A DNA stretch of 64,000 nucleotides, taken from Dermatophagoides farinae (Eukaryota > Arthropoda > Arachnida > Sarcoptiformes > Pyroglyphidae). The stretch is from positions 4,689,501 to 4,753,500 of the forward strand of contig NC_134681.1 in assembly GCF_024713945.1 (NCBI RefSeq), given 5' to 3'. The translations under genes were made by a program, and so were the position numbers. Below are positions 10,795 through 22,197 of this stretch, in pieces; position 1 is the first letter of the stretch; every line of letters starts with the position of its first letter. The notes beneath the pieces were generated by a model. It ran no database searches. It saw nothing but the letters and a program-made list of their open reading frames with translations, and had not been told where the DNA came from.

Positions 10795-13222
10795 ATGGCA
10801 ACTTCTAGCGAACAACAACAGCATACTAATCCGTCATCTGAAATAATTATCGATAAAGATCCATCAATGGATACAGTTTTGACATTACCAGCCAACAATG
10901 AATCACCAACAATCAATTCTGACACTTGTAATGAAGTTTTTGGTTCATGTAATTTGGCAATTCAAGTCGAACAGGTGAGTTAATCGTTTTTTACATACGT
11001 ACAAGTTTCATGTAAATTTTTCTATTAGGTTCGCCTTAGCTATCGCAAAGGTACAAAGCTAACACCAGTGCTCAATGATCTTAATATGATTGTGCCAATT
11101 GGTTCAATATTTGGCCTTCTTGGACCGTCTGGTTGTGGTAAAACATCATTGATTCGTTGTATTCTCAACTGTTTGAAACCTGATTCAGGATCGATTCGTG
11201 TGTTTGGCAAGAAACCTGGTTCAAAAGAATCAAATATTCCAGGAATGGATGTTGGTTATATGCCTCAAGATATCACTCTTTTTGATGATCTGTCCATTCG
11301 TGAAACATTGGAATATTTTGCAACACTTTATCAAATGCCAGCATTTATGACAACAAAACGAATTGATTTTTTGATCGAATTTCTTGATTTGCCTGAAAGT
11401 TCACGACGTGTAAGTGCACTTAGTGGTGGCCAACAACGACGTGTTTCGCTTGCCACAGCTCTTATTCATCGGCCACCTCTGTTGATTTTGGACGAACCTA
11501 CAGTTGGCGTTGATCCATTACTTCGTCAATCAATCTGGCAGCATCTAACTGAATTATCTCAAAGTGAACGACTTACAGTATTGATCACTACCCATTATAT
11601 TGAAGAAGCTCGTGGTGCCAATCAAGTTGCTCTGATGAGAAATGGACAAATATTGGTTCAACAACAACCAAATATTCTTCTACAACAATATCATTTGGAA
11701 ACATTAGAAGATGTGTTCCTTAAACTTTGTAATGATCGTCACCTTTCCATGGATGATAGTGAAATCGATGATAATGGTGAAACAACATCTACTAGCCACG
11801 AAGATGATCCGAATTGGAATGATTCATGTTCAAATGGTAATGCAATTGATTCGAATGACAATTCAAGCGGTATCAGTTCATTAGCTAAAAGTAAACAAAT
11901 GGCTAAAAGCAATGATGAATTGTTCGATGGTTATGAATCAAAACGATCAATGTATAGCTATTGGCGTAAAAACGTATCGATCAAAAATCAAGCATTCTAT
12001 GTGAAACAAACAATGGCTATTATTCGTAAGAATACCATTTCATTACTACGTTCACCAGGAAATCTTTTATTCCAATTTTTATTGCCAACCATCATTGTTA
12101 TATTGTTTTGTGCTTGTATTGGCCGTAATATCAACAATATTCCGGTTGCCGTTTATAATGGTGATTGGCAATCAAAAGTAACTGTTGATATTCTACGTGA
12201 ATTGGATCCCGTATCAATAAATCAGATACATTGTCGAACAGCTGAACAAGCACTACAAGCCGTTCGTGATGGTCATGCCTCATCAGCAATTACTATTTAT
12301 GAAAATTTTACTGAATCACTACATGATCGACTTTTGCTCATGGGCAACGTTGATGAAGAAACATTGAATCGTTCGACTATTCAAATCTTTCCTGACATGT
12401 CCAGTAAGTGATTACATTATGCTATAATCGGTTTCATTTATTCTAAATTTTCATTTTTCATTCATAGATCAAATAATCGCATTAACTGTTTATGAAAAAG
12501 TAATTGATACATTTCAAATGGTTGCACGTAAATATCTACATCAAATGGGTAGCTCACCGGCATTGATTGAATTTCCCATTAATTTTTCAACACCAATTTA
12601 TGGTTCACATCAATCTACATTCACTGAATTTATGGCTCCCGGTGTCATATTATCGATTGCATTTCTCGCTGCTATTCCATTGACAGCAATGGTACTTGTT
12701 GTCGAAAGAAAACGTGGCCTCATTGAACGAACTACTGTAGCTGGTGTAACGAATTTTCAATTCATCTTATCGCATTTGATCACACAATTTTTTGTTTTAT
12801 TGGTTCAAGTCGTATTGCTCATGATCTGTGTGTTTCCCATCTATAAGATTCCATATCATGGTGAATTCCTGTTCATTTTCTTGCTCACTTTAATGCAAAG
12901 CTTCTGTGGAATGTCATTCGGTCTATTCGTATCATCTGTAGCTGCCGATGAATTAACTGCAACCATGTTGGCATTAGGCTCATTCTATCCAAATCTATTG
13001 CTCAGTGGCACTGTTTGGCCAATCAAAGCTATGGATGATTATATGCGATATTTCAGTTATCTATTACCGCAAACAATTCCAATTGAATCAATGCGTTATA
13101 TGATTTCACGTGGCTGGGGACCAGATCGTTTCGAAGTTCAACTTGGTTTCATTGTCACTACAACATGGATCATTTTATTCACTTTGGCCGCATCGTTTTT
13201 ATTTAAATTTCGTAGGATTTAA
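10795..13222 (+). CDS. ABCH-subfamily ABC half-transporter
   Basis: Membrane transporter of the arthropod ABCH group, some of whose insect members move lipids into the cuticle barrier. Exons 10795-10974, 11029-12403 and 12468-13222 join in phase to 769 residues. The nucleotide-binding domain comes first, residues about 55-300: Walker A GPSGCGKTS, Q-loop YMPQDITLF, signature LSGGQQRRVSLA, Walker B LLILDEPTVGVDP and switch histidine TTHYIEEA. A polar acidic linker (about 305-375) is followed by an ABC-2 permease half: one helix at about 400-425 (LLFQFLLPTIIVILFCACIG), a large loop, then five more helices including GVILSIAFLAAIPLTAMVLV, FVLLVQVVLLMICVFPI and the last, WIILFTLAASFLF. The order NBD then six helices fits ABCG or ABCH; GVDPLLRQSIW is ABCH-like. 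It should work as a dimer. Confidence 0.88.
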
Positions 13223-13554
13223 TTAATCATTTTTTGTTTGGCTTAATTTATTATCATCAATCATCAATTTATTGATTGATATAATTATTTTGTAATAATT
13301 TCCGTAAGTTTTTTTTTTGGAATTCAAACTATTCTTTTTTATTTTCACACATCTCTATCACCACCAGCAGTATAAATTATGTTTACAAAACTTTTCTTTT
13401 TTTTTAGCAACAATTTGTATAAATTTTTATTTTCATCATCATTATAATAAATTAAGAAATTATTTTGAAGTTAATTTTGTGTCTGTTTGTGTAGTTCAAT
13501 TCATATTATGATTAAAGTTTTATTTCATTTTTTTCTTCCACATTCCATTACAAT
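13223..13554. other. Convergent 3' interval (ABCH / thioredoxin-repeat gene)
   Basis: 332 bp between two stop codons. It is T-rich. TTTATT at 13519-13524 supplies an AATAAA for the minus-strand thioredoxin-repeat gene, and AATAAA-like sequence near 13446-13452 could serve the ABCH gene. Nothing else is seen. Confidence 0.5.
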
Positions 13555-16500
13555 TTATTCTTGTTTGGATTTATCTTTTTTAGGCCTGATACAGAATATC
13601 AAGAATAATGTATACAATATAAATGCACCAGTAATAGCAGTTATTGCATACATGAAAAAATTCAATTCTGGATGACGATAACGATTACGTTTAAGCCATT
13701 CAAGTACCTCTTCTTCACGAATCAAATCACCACGATAAATGGATGGAAAACGTTTACGAAAAAATACTAATGCCGGTACATCCTGTATACCATATTTACG
13801 TGCATATTTTGTATCACGAATTTTCACAAACATTATATCCAATTGATCAGTATCATCATCAATATGTTCCAATTCATTCAATATGCTTTCACAATCATAA
13901 CATTCAGTTTCATCTGGATAGAAATAAAAATATGATGAAAATAATGAAATCAATCTTTATATATATATATGATATAGTGCGAAAAAAAACCTACAAAAAT
14001 ATACGGCAACAAAATCATTTTCATTGATTATCTTCTCTAACATTCGGCGATTAACTTCTTCAATTTCATCTTTTAATTTCAAACACTTCATTCGATGTTA
14101 GCCATTCTAATACAGCTTTTTGATCATTTAGATCACCTTCATAGAATTGATATTGATCCGATTTTCGAAATAAAGCTAATGATGGTAATGTTTGTACATT
14201 ATATTCAGCATTAACGATAGGATCGTTGATTTTAACAAAATCAAAACCATATATATCGACATCATCATCAATTTCCTGTGATCAATAATAATCCAATGTG
14301 AAATAATAATAATAATCAATTTTAATATGTAAAAAATAATTTACCTCAAGCGCTTCAATCGCTTCTTGACATTCGGCACATTCACGTCCATAAAATAATA
14401 CAGCCAAAAATGGTTTATCATGTATCAGCTTTTCCAACATACGTCCATTAACTTCTTCAATTTCATCGGCTAATTCACGATTCTCATCTTCAATTAGCCA
14501 TTCAAATACTTGTTCTTCATTACGTAGATCATCATCATATATTAATGGATTACCATTACGGAAATAAACTAGTGCTGGATAATTTTTAATCCCATAACGT
14601 TTTGCTAATGTTTGATCTTGAATTTTAACGAAATTTATTCCATATATTTCACAATCATCATCAATATTTTCCAATTCTTCCAGTACTATATCACATGCTC
14701 GACAATTAGGTTTATCTGTGTTTTTTTTTTTTGGATTTTAGATTAGATCACAATGATTGAATCAATCAATATAAACTTACAGAAATAGACGACCAAATAT
14801 TGTGTATTTGTAATTAATTGTTCCAATAATTCACGATTAACCGATTCAATTGTGTCTTCTGTTTTTTGCTGTATTAACCATTGTAATACATCTTCTTCAG
14901 CCGAAATATCACCTTCATATATACTTGGTATACGTTTTTCAAAATAGATCAATGCTGGAAATTCTTCAATACCATATTCTTTAGCAATGTTTGTCTGTTG
15001 TGTTTTGACCACTTGAATCAATGATAATTGATGCATTTAAAAAAAATTAATCAATTTTAAGTCATCATAATAATCTACTTACAAATGATTGCATGTCGAT
15101 CCGTTTCTGTGTCAATGTTTTCCAGATCTTCCAATATTTTTTGACATTCTTCGGAATCCGATACATCTTTTTTTTTGGATATCAGAATGATTGATTGATC
15201 ACGTTTCGAAAATGATGATTTCATAAAAAAATGATAACAGAATAATAAACATTTTATTGTTTGAGCATCGGTTTTATTAATTTTCAATAATAATAATATT
15301 TCGAGAATAGCAAAAGAAAAAATTACGGCCGTATATATTCTATCCAAATAAATTATCGTCATGAATTTTGATTTTTGTGTGTGTGTGTGTGTGATTGTTT
15401 AAATTTTTGAGCAGAATTTATGTTTTAAAAACAAAACAAAACAAAAAAATTTAGATAAATAAATAAGCAACATCCGGGACAAACGATGATGAATGAATAG
15501 AAGAAAGACGAATAAGACAATTCGACAGAATAATGACAATAATCATAATAATAATAACAACAACAACGGACAATGTTTGTTTCTATGTGTGTGTGTGTGT
15601 GTGTGTGGGTGTGTGTAGGTGTGTCTGAGCAAGTTCATCATATCGAATAATAAATAGTAATGATTGAAAAAAAAAACAAATTGGTTATTCATGCTTGTGA
15701 AACAAATACGTTTCTTGGCTTGACTTGTATGACTGGTAAAAGGATCATTCATTCATTCATTCATTAAATCAATGGATAAATGGATGGGTAAGAAATTCAT
15801 TCAATCAATAATCAATAATAATATAATGTTTATATGAATGATTGAGTGCTTGTCACATTGCTTTGTTGATGTTTGTATTTTATTTTTTTGGTTTATTTTT
15901 TTGTTGTTGTTGTTGTTGCTGCTGCTGTTGCTGTCGATTGCTAGCCATTTTTGTATTCGATTTACTATTATTATCAATCGATGATTTCACAGTTTTACTA
16001 TCGGCTTTATTGCTTCGTTTATTTGTTTCTTGTATTGATTGTGATTTCTTAGTATTAATTGATTTCGCCTTATCATTATTACTATTAGTAGTAGTAGCAG
16101 TAGTAGCAACCTTATTTGTTGGCATTGATTTTTTTTCAACATTCGGCAATGGAGGTAATTTGGATGCCATGGTTCCAGCTGGTGGTTGTTTATTCATCGA
16201 TTGTTTGGACTGTTTTTGTCGAAGACCACCTTTAGATGATGATGATGATAATGATGTTGAATCTTTCTTGGAATCATCGGCACCTGTTTTAATATTTTTC
16301 GACGATGATGATGAAAATTTTCCGAGAAAATCATCTTAAAATGAAAATCGTTTCGTAATCAAATTAAGCCGATGTTTATATATATTTGTTTTTCATGTGT
16401 TAACGAATCAAATATGGTAAATTTATAACGAATAGAAATAGCAATTTACACACAATCCAATTAAATAAATTTTTTTTTTAGCAACAAGGAATGGATTTGT

Positions 16501-19500
16501 AATATAAAAAAAAATATATGTTTATGCATGTGGATAATGATGTTGATGTTGTGTGAATTGGTCAAAAACAAAACAGAAAAGAAAAATTATCCGAAATGTT
16601 CCCATATTATCATAATAAGGAATCAATAAGGATCGAGGACAGAAAAAGAGAACAGAGAAATATAATAACTTTTAGATACAGAACAGAATAAAACAAAACA
16701 AACAAAACAAACAAAAAAAAGCAAAAAACAAGGTATGGACGATGTAAAACATAAAAATAAAAACTTTTACTTATCGAAAAGATTGAGAATTCTGTCCAAT
16801 AATGGGAATCGGCAATTTTTGTTTTTTTAATTTTTTTGTTGTTGTTGTTATTATTGTTGTTGTTGTTGTTGTGGTTGTTGTTGTTGTCGTAGTCGTTATT
16901 GTTATTATTATCATTATCATTGAATGTGAATCTGATTCTAAATTACTGCAACAAAAGCTGATTGACTGTGTGCGCGTATGTGTGATAGATAAATAAATAC
17001 TGATTGAATCAAATTAAAAAAAAATCTTAACGATGTGTATATTATTTTGTCACTATATGTACGTATTTTTATATATACATAAGATGATATGAAAAGCAAT
17101 TTAGAGGAAAAGAAAGAACGGCCAGCTTGCCATTCGGCAATAATTTCCAGAAAAAAAAATCAAATAAATATAATGCAAAATACTTACAGAAATATACGGC
17201 TAAATGATCGGCACTTTCAATCAGTTTACGTAATGTACCACCATCCACTTCTTCGATTCGATCTAATGATGGATCTTTTTGATTGATAAGCCATTCAAGA
17301 ATTCGTTCGGATTTTTTCAAATCACCTAAAATAAATTAAATCAATGATGATTTTATTTGATTCGATTTAATCTGTAATAATATAAATATACCTGCAAATA
17401 TAACTGGAACATCTTCACCTTTCTTGAAAAATACCAATGCAGGCAATGCATATACACCAAATTCTTTAGCCAATTGATTGTCTTCAATTTTCACAAATTT
17501 AACACCAGCTGCATCGGCTTCATCGTCAATCTAAAATTTGTACCAAAAAAAAATTCATTGATTCTCATCAGAATTATATTTTTATATATGATTGATTTTT
17601 ACCTTTTCCAATTCTTCCAAAACTTTATCACAATTTTTACAATCAACTTTTGAATAGAATAAAACGGCCAAATGATTGGTTCGATCTAACATACGTTCAA
17701 ACATTCTACGATTAACTTTTTCAATTGCATCCGACATTTCCATATTATCTGGCCGTGTTAACCATTCAAGAACTTCATCTTCATCAAATAAATTGCCTTC
17801 ATAACGGATATGTTTACCACGGCGGAAAAATACCAAACCAGGTGGATTACGGATACCATATTTTTTGGCAATCAATTGATCATTACATTTTACTAATGCA
17901 ACATCATAATCACCACAATCATCATCAATTTTCTCTAAATGTTCAGCAATTTCGGCACTTTCATCATCATCTGGTTTGTAAAAGAAAACAGCTAGATATT
18001 CTCGTTCGGCAATCAAACGAAACAATATTTCACGATTAACATTTTCAATTGTATCTTCATTCTTCTGTTTTATCAACCATTCAAGTACTTCTTCTTCTTC
18101 AAGTAAATCACCATCATAAATTGATGGTTGTTGATCTTCAAAATATACTAACGATGGTAATTGAGTGATACCCAATTCACGAGCATATTCACCATCTTCG
18201 ATTTTTACCTAAACAAAGAAAAAATAAATATAAAATGAATGGATCAAGTTTAAAATATCATAAATTGAAACTAAAACTAACAAAATGGATGCCATGCTGA
18301 TCGGTATCATCATCAATGTTTTCAAGTTCATGTAATATTAATTCACAAATATCATCATCATCACCGTCATCGGATTTAGTTGTTTTACTTTTTTGTCGTC
18401 GTTTGGCCGTTTCCTCTTCACAATCATGTTCATCGTAGAAGAATACAACAATATGATCAACATCATCAAGTAACACCTGTAACATATGTCGATCCACTAA
18501 TTCGATGACATCTTTGTGTGAATCTTTGTGTTTCACCAGCCATTTGAGCACTTTATCAGCATCCTTCAATGATCCTTCCTCATAAAACAATGGTATACGA
18601 CGTCTAAATAGTACTAAAGCTGGAAATGAGACAATGTTGTATTCTTTGGCCAATCGAAGATCTTTAACTCGTACGAAATCGATGCCAGCCTCCTCAGCCA
18701 GATGATCAATTGATTCCAGTTTTTGCAACACCTTTTCGCATTCTGAACATTTATCTTTAGAGAATAAAACGGCAACGTAGACACTACGATCCAGGATCTT
18801 ATCCAACATACGTTCATTGACTTCTTCGATTTCATCCGGATCATCCAACGTTTCATCGTCGGTCAGCCAGTCCATGATAGCTTTTCCATCTTTAAGATTG
18901 CCACGATAAACGATAGGCTCTCCATTACGAAATAGTACCAACACTGGATATTTGTCCACTTTGATCGATTGTTTCTGCAAAAAGGCCAGATCATCGGTGG
19001 TAACAAAGAGAATACCATGTTCATCAGTATCATCATCGATATGTTCCAAAGTATTGTGTAGAATGTGTTCACATTCTTTGCAATCATTCGGTGCAAAATA
19101 GACTAGAACATATTCACGTTCTTTCAATAAATCGGCTAGAATTTCTTCAGTAACTTCTTCAATAGTATCCTCTGTTCGCTGTTTAACTAGCCATGCCAAT
19201 GCTGCATCTTCATCGGTCAAATCACCCTCATAAACGGTGGGCAATCGATTTTCAAAATAAACCAATACGGGTAATTCATCTGCTAGACCATAATCTTTTG
19301 CAACGGAAACATCATCAATTTTCACAAACGGAATACCATAACGATCAGCATCATCATCAATTGTTTCAAGATCTTTAAGACATTTTTGTGATTGACTTGA
19401 TTGATCAAAAAATAAAACGGCCAACCAACTAGAAGAATCGATTAGTCCTTTTAATGTTCGTGAATTGACCTGTTCAATTTGATCAGATTCTTGTTGATCA

Positions 19501-22197
19501 AGTAACCATTCAAGTACTTTATCTTCATCAGTTAAATCACCATTATAGCTTGTGGGTACTTGATATTTAAAGAATAATACCACCGGTAATTTACGAACAC
19601 CATATTTTTCGGCTGCTTCTACATCATCAGTTTTGACAAAAACGATACCTTTATCATCACATTCATCATCAATGTGTTCTATATATAATAAATATATAAA
19701 TGGAATGAGAGAAATTTCATTATTTTTTCCAAATTAAATACATACCTAGTTCTTTGAGAACTTTTTCACTTTGTTTATCTTTTGGTTTATAGATTAATGC
19801 AGCCAATTGATTATGTTTTTGTATTAGAACATTTAATAATTCATGAGAAACTTCTTCAATCTCATCTGAATGTTGTTGTTTGATTAGCCATTCAAGCACT
19901 TGTTCTTCATTACGAAGATCACCTTGATAAACTGATGGTATACGATTTTCGAAATAAACTAATGATGGCAATTCATCATGTAAGCCATAGGTTTCGGCCA
20001 ATTGATCATCATCAATCTTGACGAATGCAATACCTTTTTCATCACATTCATCATCAATATTTTCCAATTCTTTGAGTACTTCTTGTGAATTTTTATCATG
20101 TTGATCATCTACGAAACAAAACCAGAATCGTAGGTTATTTTATATATATATTGAATTGAATAAATTCAGTAAATAATAATACTTACAGAATAATACGGCC
20201 AAATAATTGGTTGAATCGATCATATTTTCAAGAACAGTATCGGATACATCTTCAATTTCATCGGTATTTTTCTGATGTATTAACCATTGTAATACTTTCT
20301 CTTCATTCATCAAATCACCTGTATAGTAATCATATATAATAATAATAGAATATGAATTGAATTTTTGTGAAAAAAAAATTTTTTTGGCTATTTATTCACC
20401 TTGATAAAAATTGGGAATCTTTTCTTCGAAATAAACAAGTGTTGGTAATTCATCATATTCGATACCAAATCTTTTCGATACTTCAATGTCATCTAGTAAT
20501 GGAAAATGGAAATATTTTCATCATAATAACATAACATGATATTTGGCCAACAAAATTGTTTATCATTATACAGACCAATTTTAACGAATGCAATTCCATG
20601 TTGATCACATTCATCATCGATATTTTCAAGTTCCTGTAAAACTTCCATACTATCTTCGTCTTGATCATCGTCTATTGTTTTTGTTTTCGGATTTTTTTTT
20701 GTCATTGAAATCATCATCATCATTTTATAATTATAATACAAAATAATAATATAATGTTTTTACTTACAGAATAAAACGGCCAATGCATCGGTATTTTCAA
20801 TCAATTGTTGTAAAACCGAAGCACTTACATCTTCGATTTCATCTGAATCTTCAACATATTCATCTGGATCATCAACTGTATCACGAAATTCGATAAGCCA
20901 ATCAAGTACTTTTTTCTCATTCTCTAAATCACCAGTATAAACGATTGGAATCTTTTTTCTATAATAAACTAGTGATGGTAAATCTTCCAGGCCATATTCA
21001 TATGCTAAAGTTTCATCGGAAATTTTCACCTATGAATATGAACATATATTGTAATATAGTGAATTGTATTACTTTTAAACATTTTCAAAATGATGATTAA
21101 CATACAAATCCAATGTTTTTCTGATCGGCATCGTCATCAATTTCTTCCAATTTGAGCAATACTTTATCGCATTTCTTATGGTTTTTCTTGTCTATGTTTT
21201 TTTCAGAAATAAAAAATACATTTTTTTTTCAAATGTAAAAGAAAACAAAACTATGAATACAAGTGCCTACGTACAGAATAAAACGGCCACAAAATCATGT
21301 TCATCAATATAATTTTGTAAAATTTTTGCATTCACTTCTTCAATTCTATCAGGTAAATCCATTGATTCAACCGATATAAGCCATTCAAGTACTTCTTCTT
21401 CATTCATCAGGTCACCTGGAGAATGATATGAAATTCATTTGGCAATGTTCCAATGATTGAAAGATGATGATTTGATTACCTTCATAAATTGTTGATTCAC
21501 CGTGACGAAAATAGACCAATGTTGGAAATTGATTGATGCCATATTTTTTCGATGCAGCACGTTCAGAATTTTTAACAAATTCAACACCATATTTATTTGC
21601 ATCATCATCGATTTTTTCCAATTCTTCCAGAATATCTTTACAATTATCGCAGGTTCGTGTATCTGATATGGTTGTTTTTTTATTATTATTTGATTAAGTT
21701 TTTTTTAATAACAATTTTTATTTTCAAAATCAATAGATAAACTTACAGAAAAAGACGGCAATATAATCCTGTTCCTGGATAAGGCCATCCAAACGTTTGG
21801 CTTCAACTTCTTCAATAACATCCGAATGTAATGGTGAACGACGTTTTAATGCTTCAACCATAGCCAAATGGTTCGATGGAATTATAATCGTTACCAATAT
21901 GGTCATTATAAATATTTGAATTAATGACAATGATGATAATGAAAAAGATGATAATATTGAAGATGATGATGATAATGATAATGATGATGATGATATTATG
22001 GGACATAATCGTTTATGATTAATCGATGATGATGATGATGTATTTGAAGATAATGTTGATGATGAGCATTCATCATATGAGCATGATGATATTTTATCGG
22101 ACCGAATTCCTGCTGTTGATGATGATGATGATAATGATGATGATGATGGTGCTGAAAATGGCAGCCACCATAATGGTGACTTGTTGCCTGAACACAT
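13555..22197 (-). CDS. Multi-thioredoxin-repeat ER membrane protein (l(2)01289-like)
   Basis: A long protein of about 15 thioredoxin-fold repeats. Each has an acidic ELExIDDDxDxxGI stretch, then FVKI, a YGI-x-LPALVYF strand with the family's cis-proline, and GDL-EEEVLEWL. Exons: 22197-21747, 21662-21480, 21415-21275, 21191-21106, 21029-20768, 20671-20576, 20492-20400, 20318-20187, 20108-19746, 19678-18282, 18208-17603, 17530-17392, 17325-17188, 15166-15083, 15011-14781, 14715-14345, 14275-13995, 13913-13555; about 1,800 residues. Some repeats keep a C-x-x-C pair (CDNC, CKEC, CSEC, CKNC, CRAC, CAEC, CYDC); others lack it, and none has the WCGHC of disulfide isomerases. A Ser-rich leader precedes a signal-like segment (MTILVTIIIPSNHLA; ATG at 21906 is an alternative start). 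The C-terminus has one transmembrane helix and ends KSKQE. Drosophila l(2)01289 is the closest protein I recall. Exon 14275-13995 has a one-base frameshift near 14068-14082. Confidence 0.75.
15880..16334 (-). CDS. Alternative terminal exon of the thioredoxin-repeat gene
   Basis: An open stretch begins at an AG acceptor (intron side ends TTTTAAG) in the phase needed to follow exon 17325-17188, and runs 151 residues to a stop. It starts DDFLGKF, which resembles the start of other repeat exons after VYFY, then turns into a Ser/Lys/Asn/Thr-rich basic tail with an eleven-glutamine run and the end KNKPKK. Splicing to it gives a protein of about 1,513 residues with 11 repeats and no C-terminal membrane helix. 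Skipping it and joining to 15166 gives the long membrane form. The low complexity of the tail and the lack of transcripts keep confidence moderate. Confidence 0.5.
16337..17187 (-). other. Long intron of the thioredoxin-repeat gene
   Basis: About 850 bp, unusually long for this gene, whose other introns are mostly 50-110 bp. It holds a GTT-rich repeat near 16838-16888, an AAACA repeat near 16690-16715 and A/T runs. No further exon with the repeat signature was seen. Confidence 0.5.

Noticed and set aside
15075-15362. Separate secreted protein starting MTIIYLDRIYTAVIFS upstream of the last thioredoxin repeats
   Set aside because: The open stretch continues in frame into the repeat exon, but the repeat would lack its first half. 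The single AG at 15167-15168 restores phase with exon 17325-17188, so reading through the intron is the simpler explanation. An alternative promoter is not excluded.
15842-16339. Cys/Leu/Phe-rich plus-strand frame
   Set aside because: It is antisense to the poly-Q and Ser/Lys-rich alternative exon and shows only repeat-derived runs.
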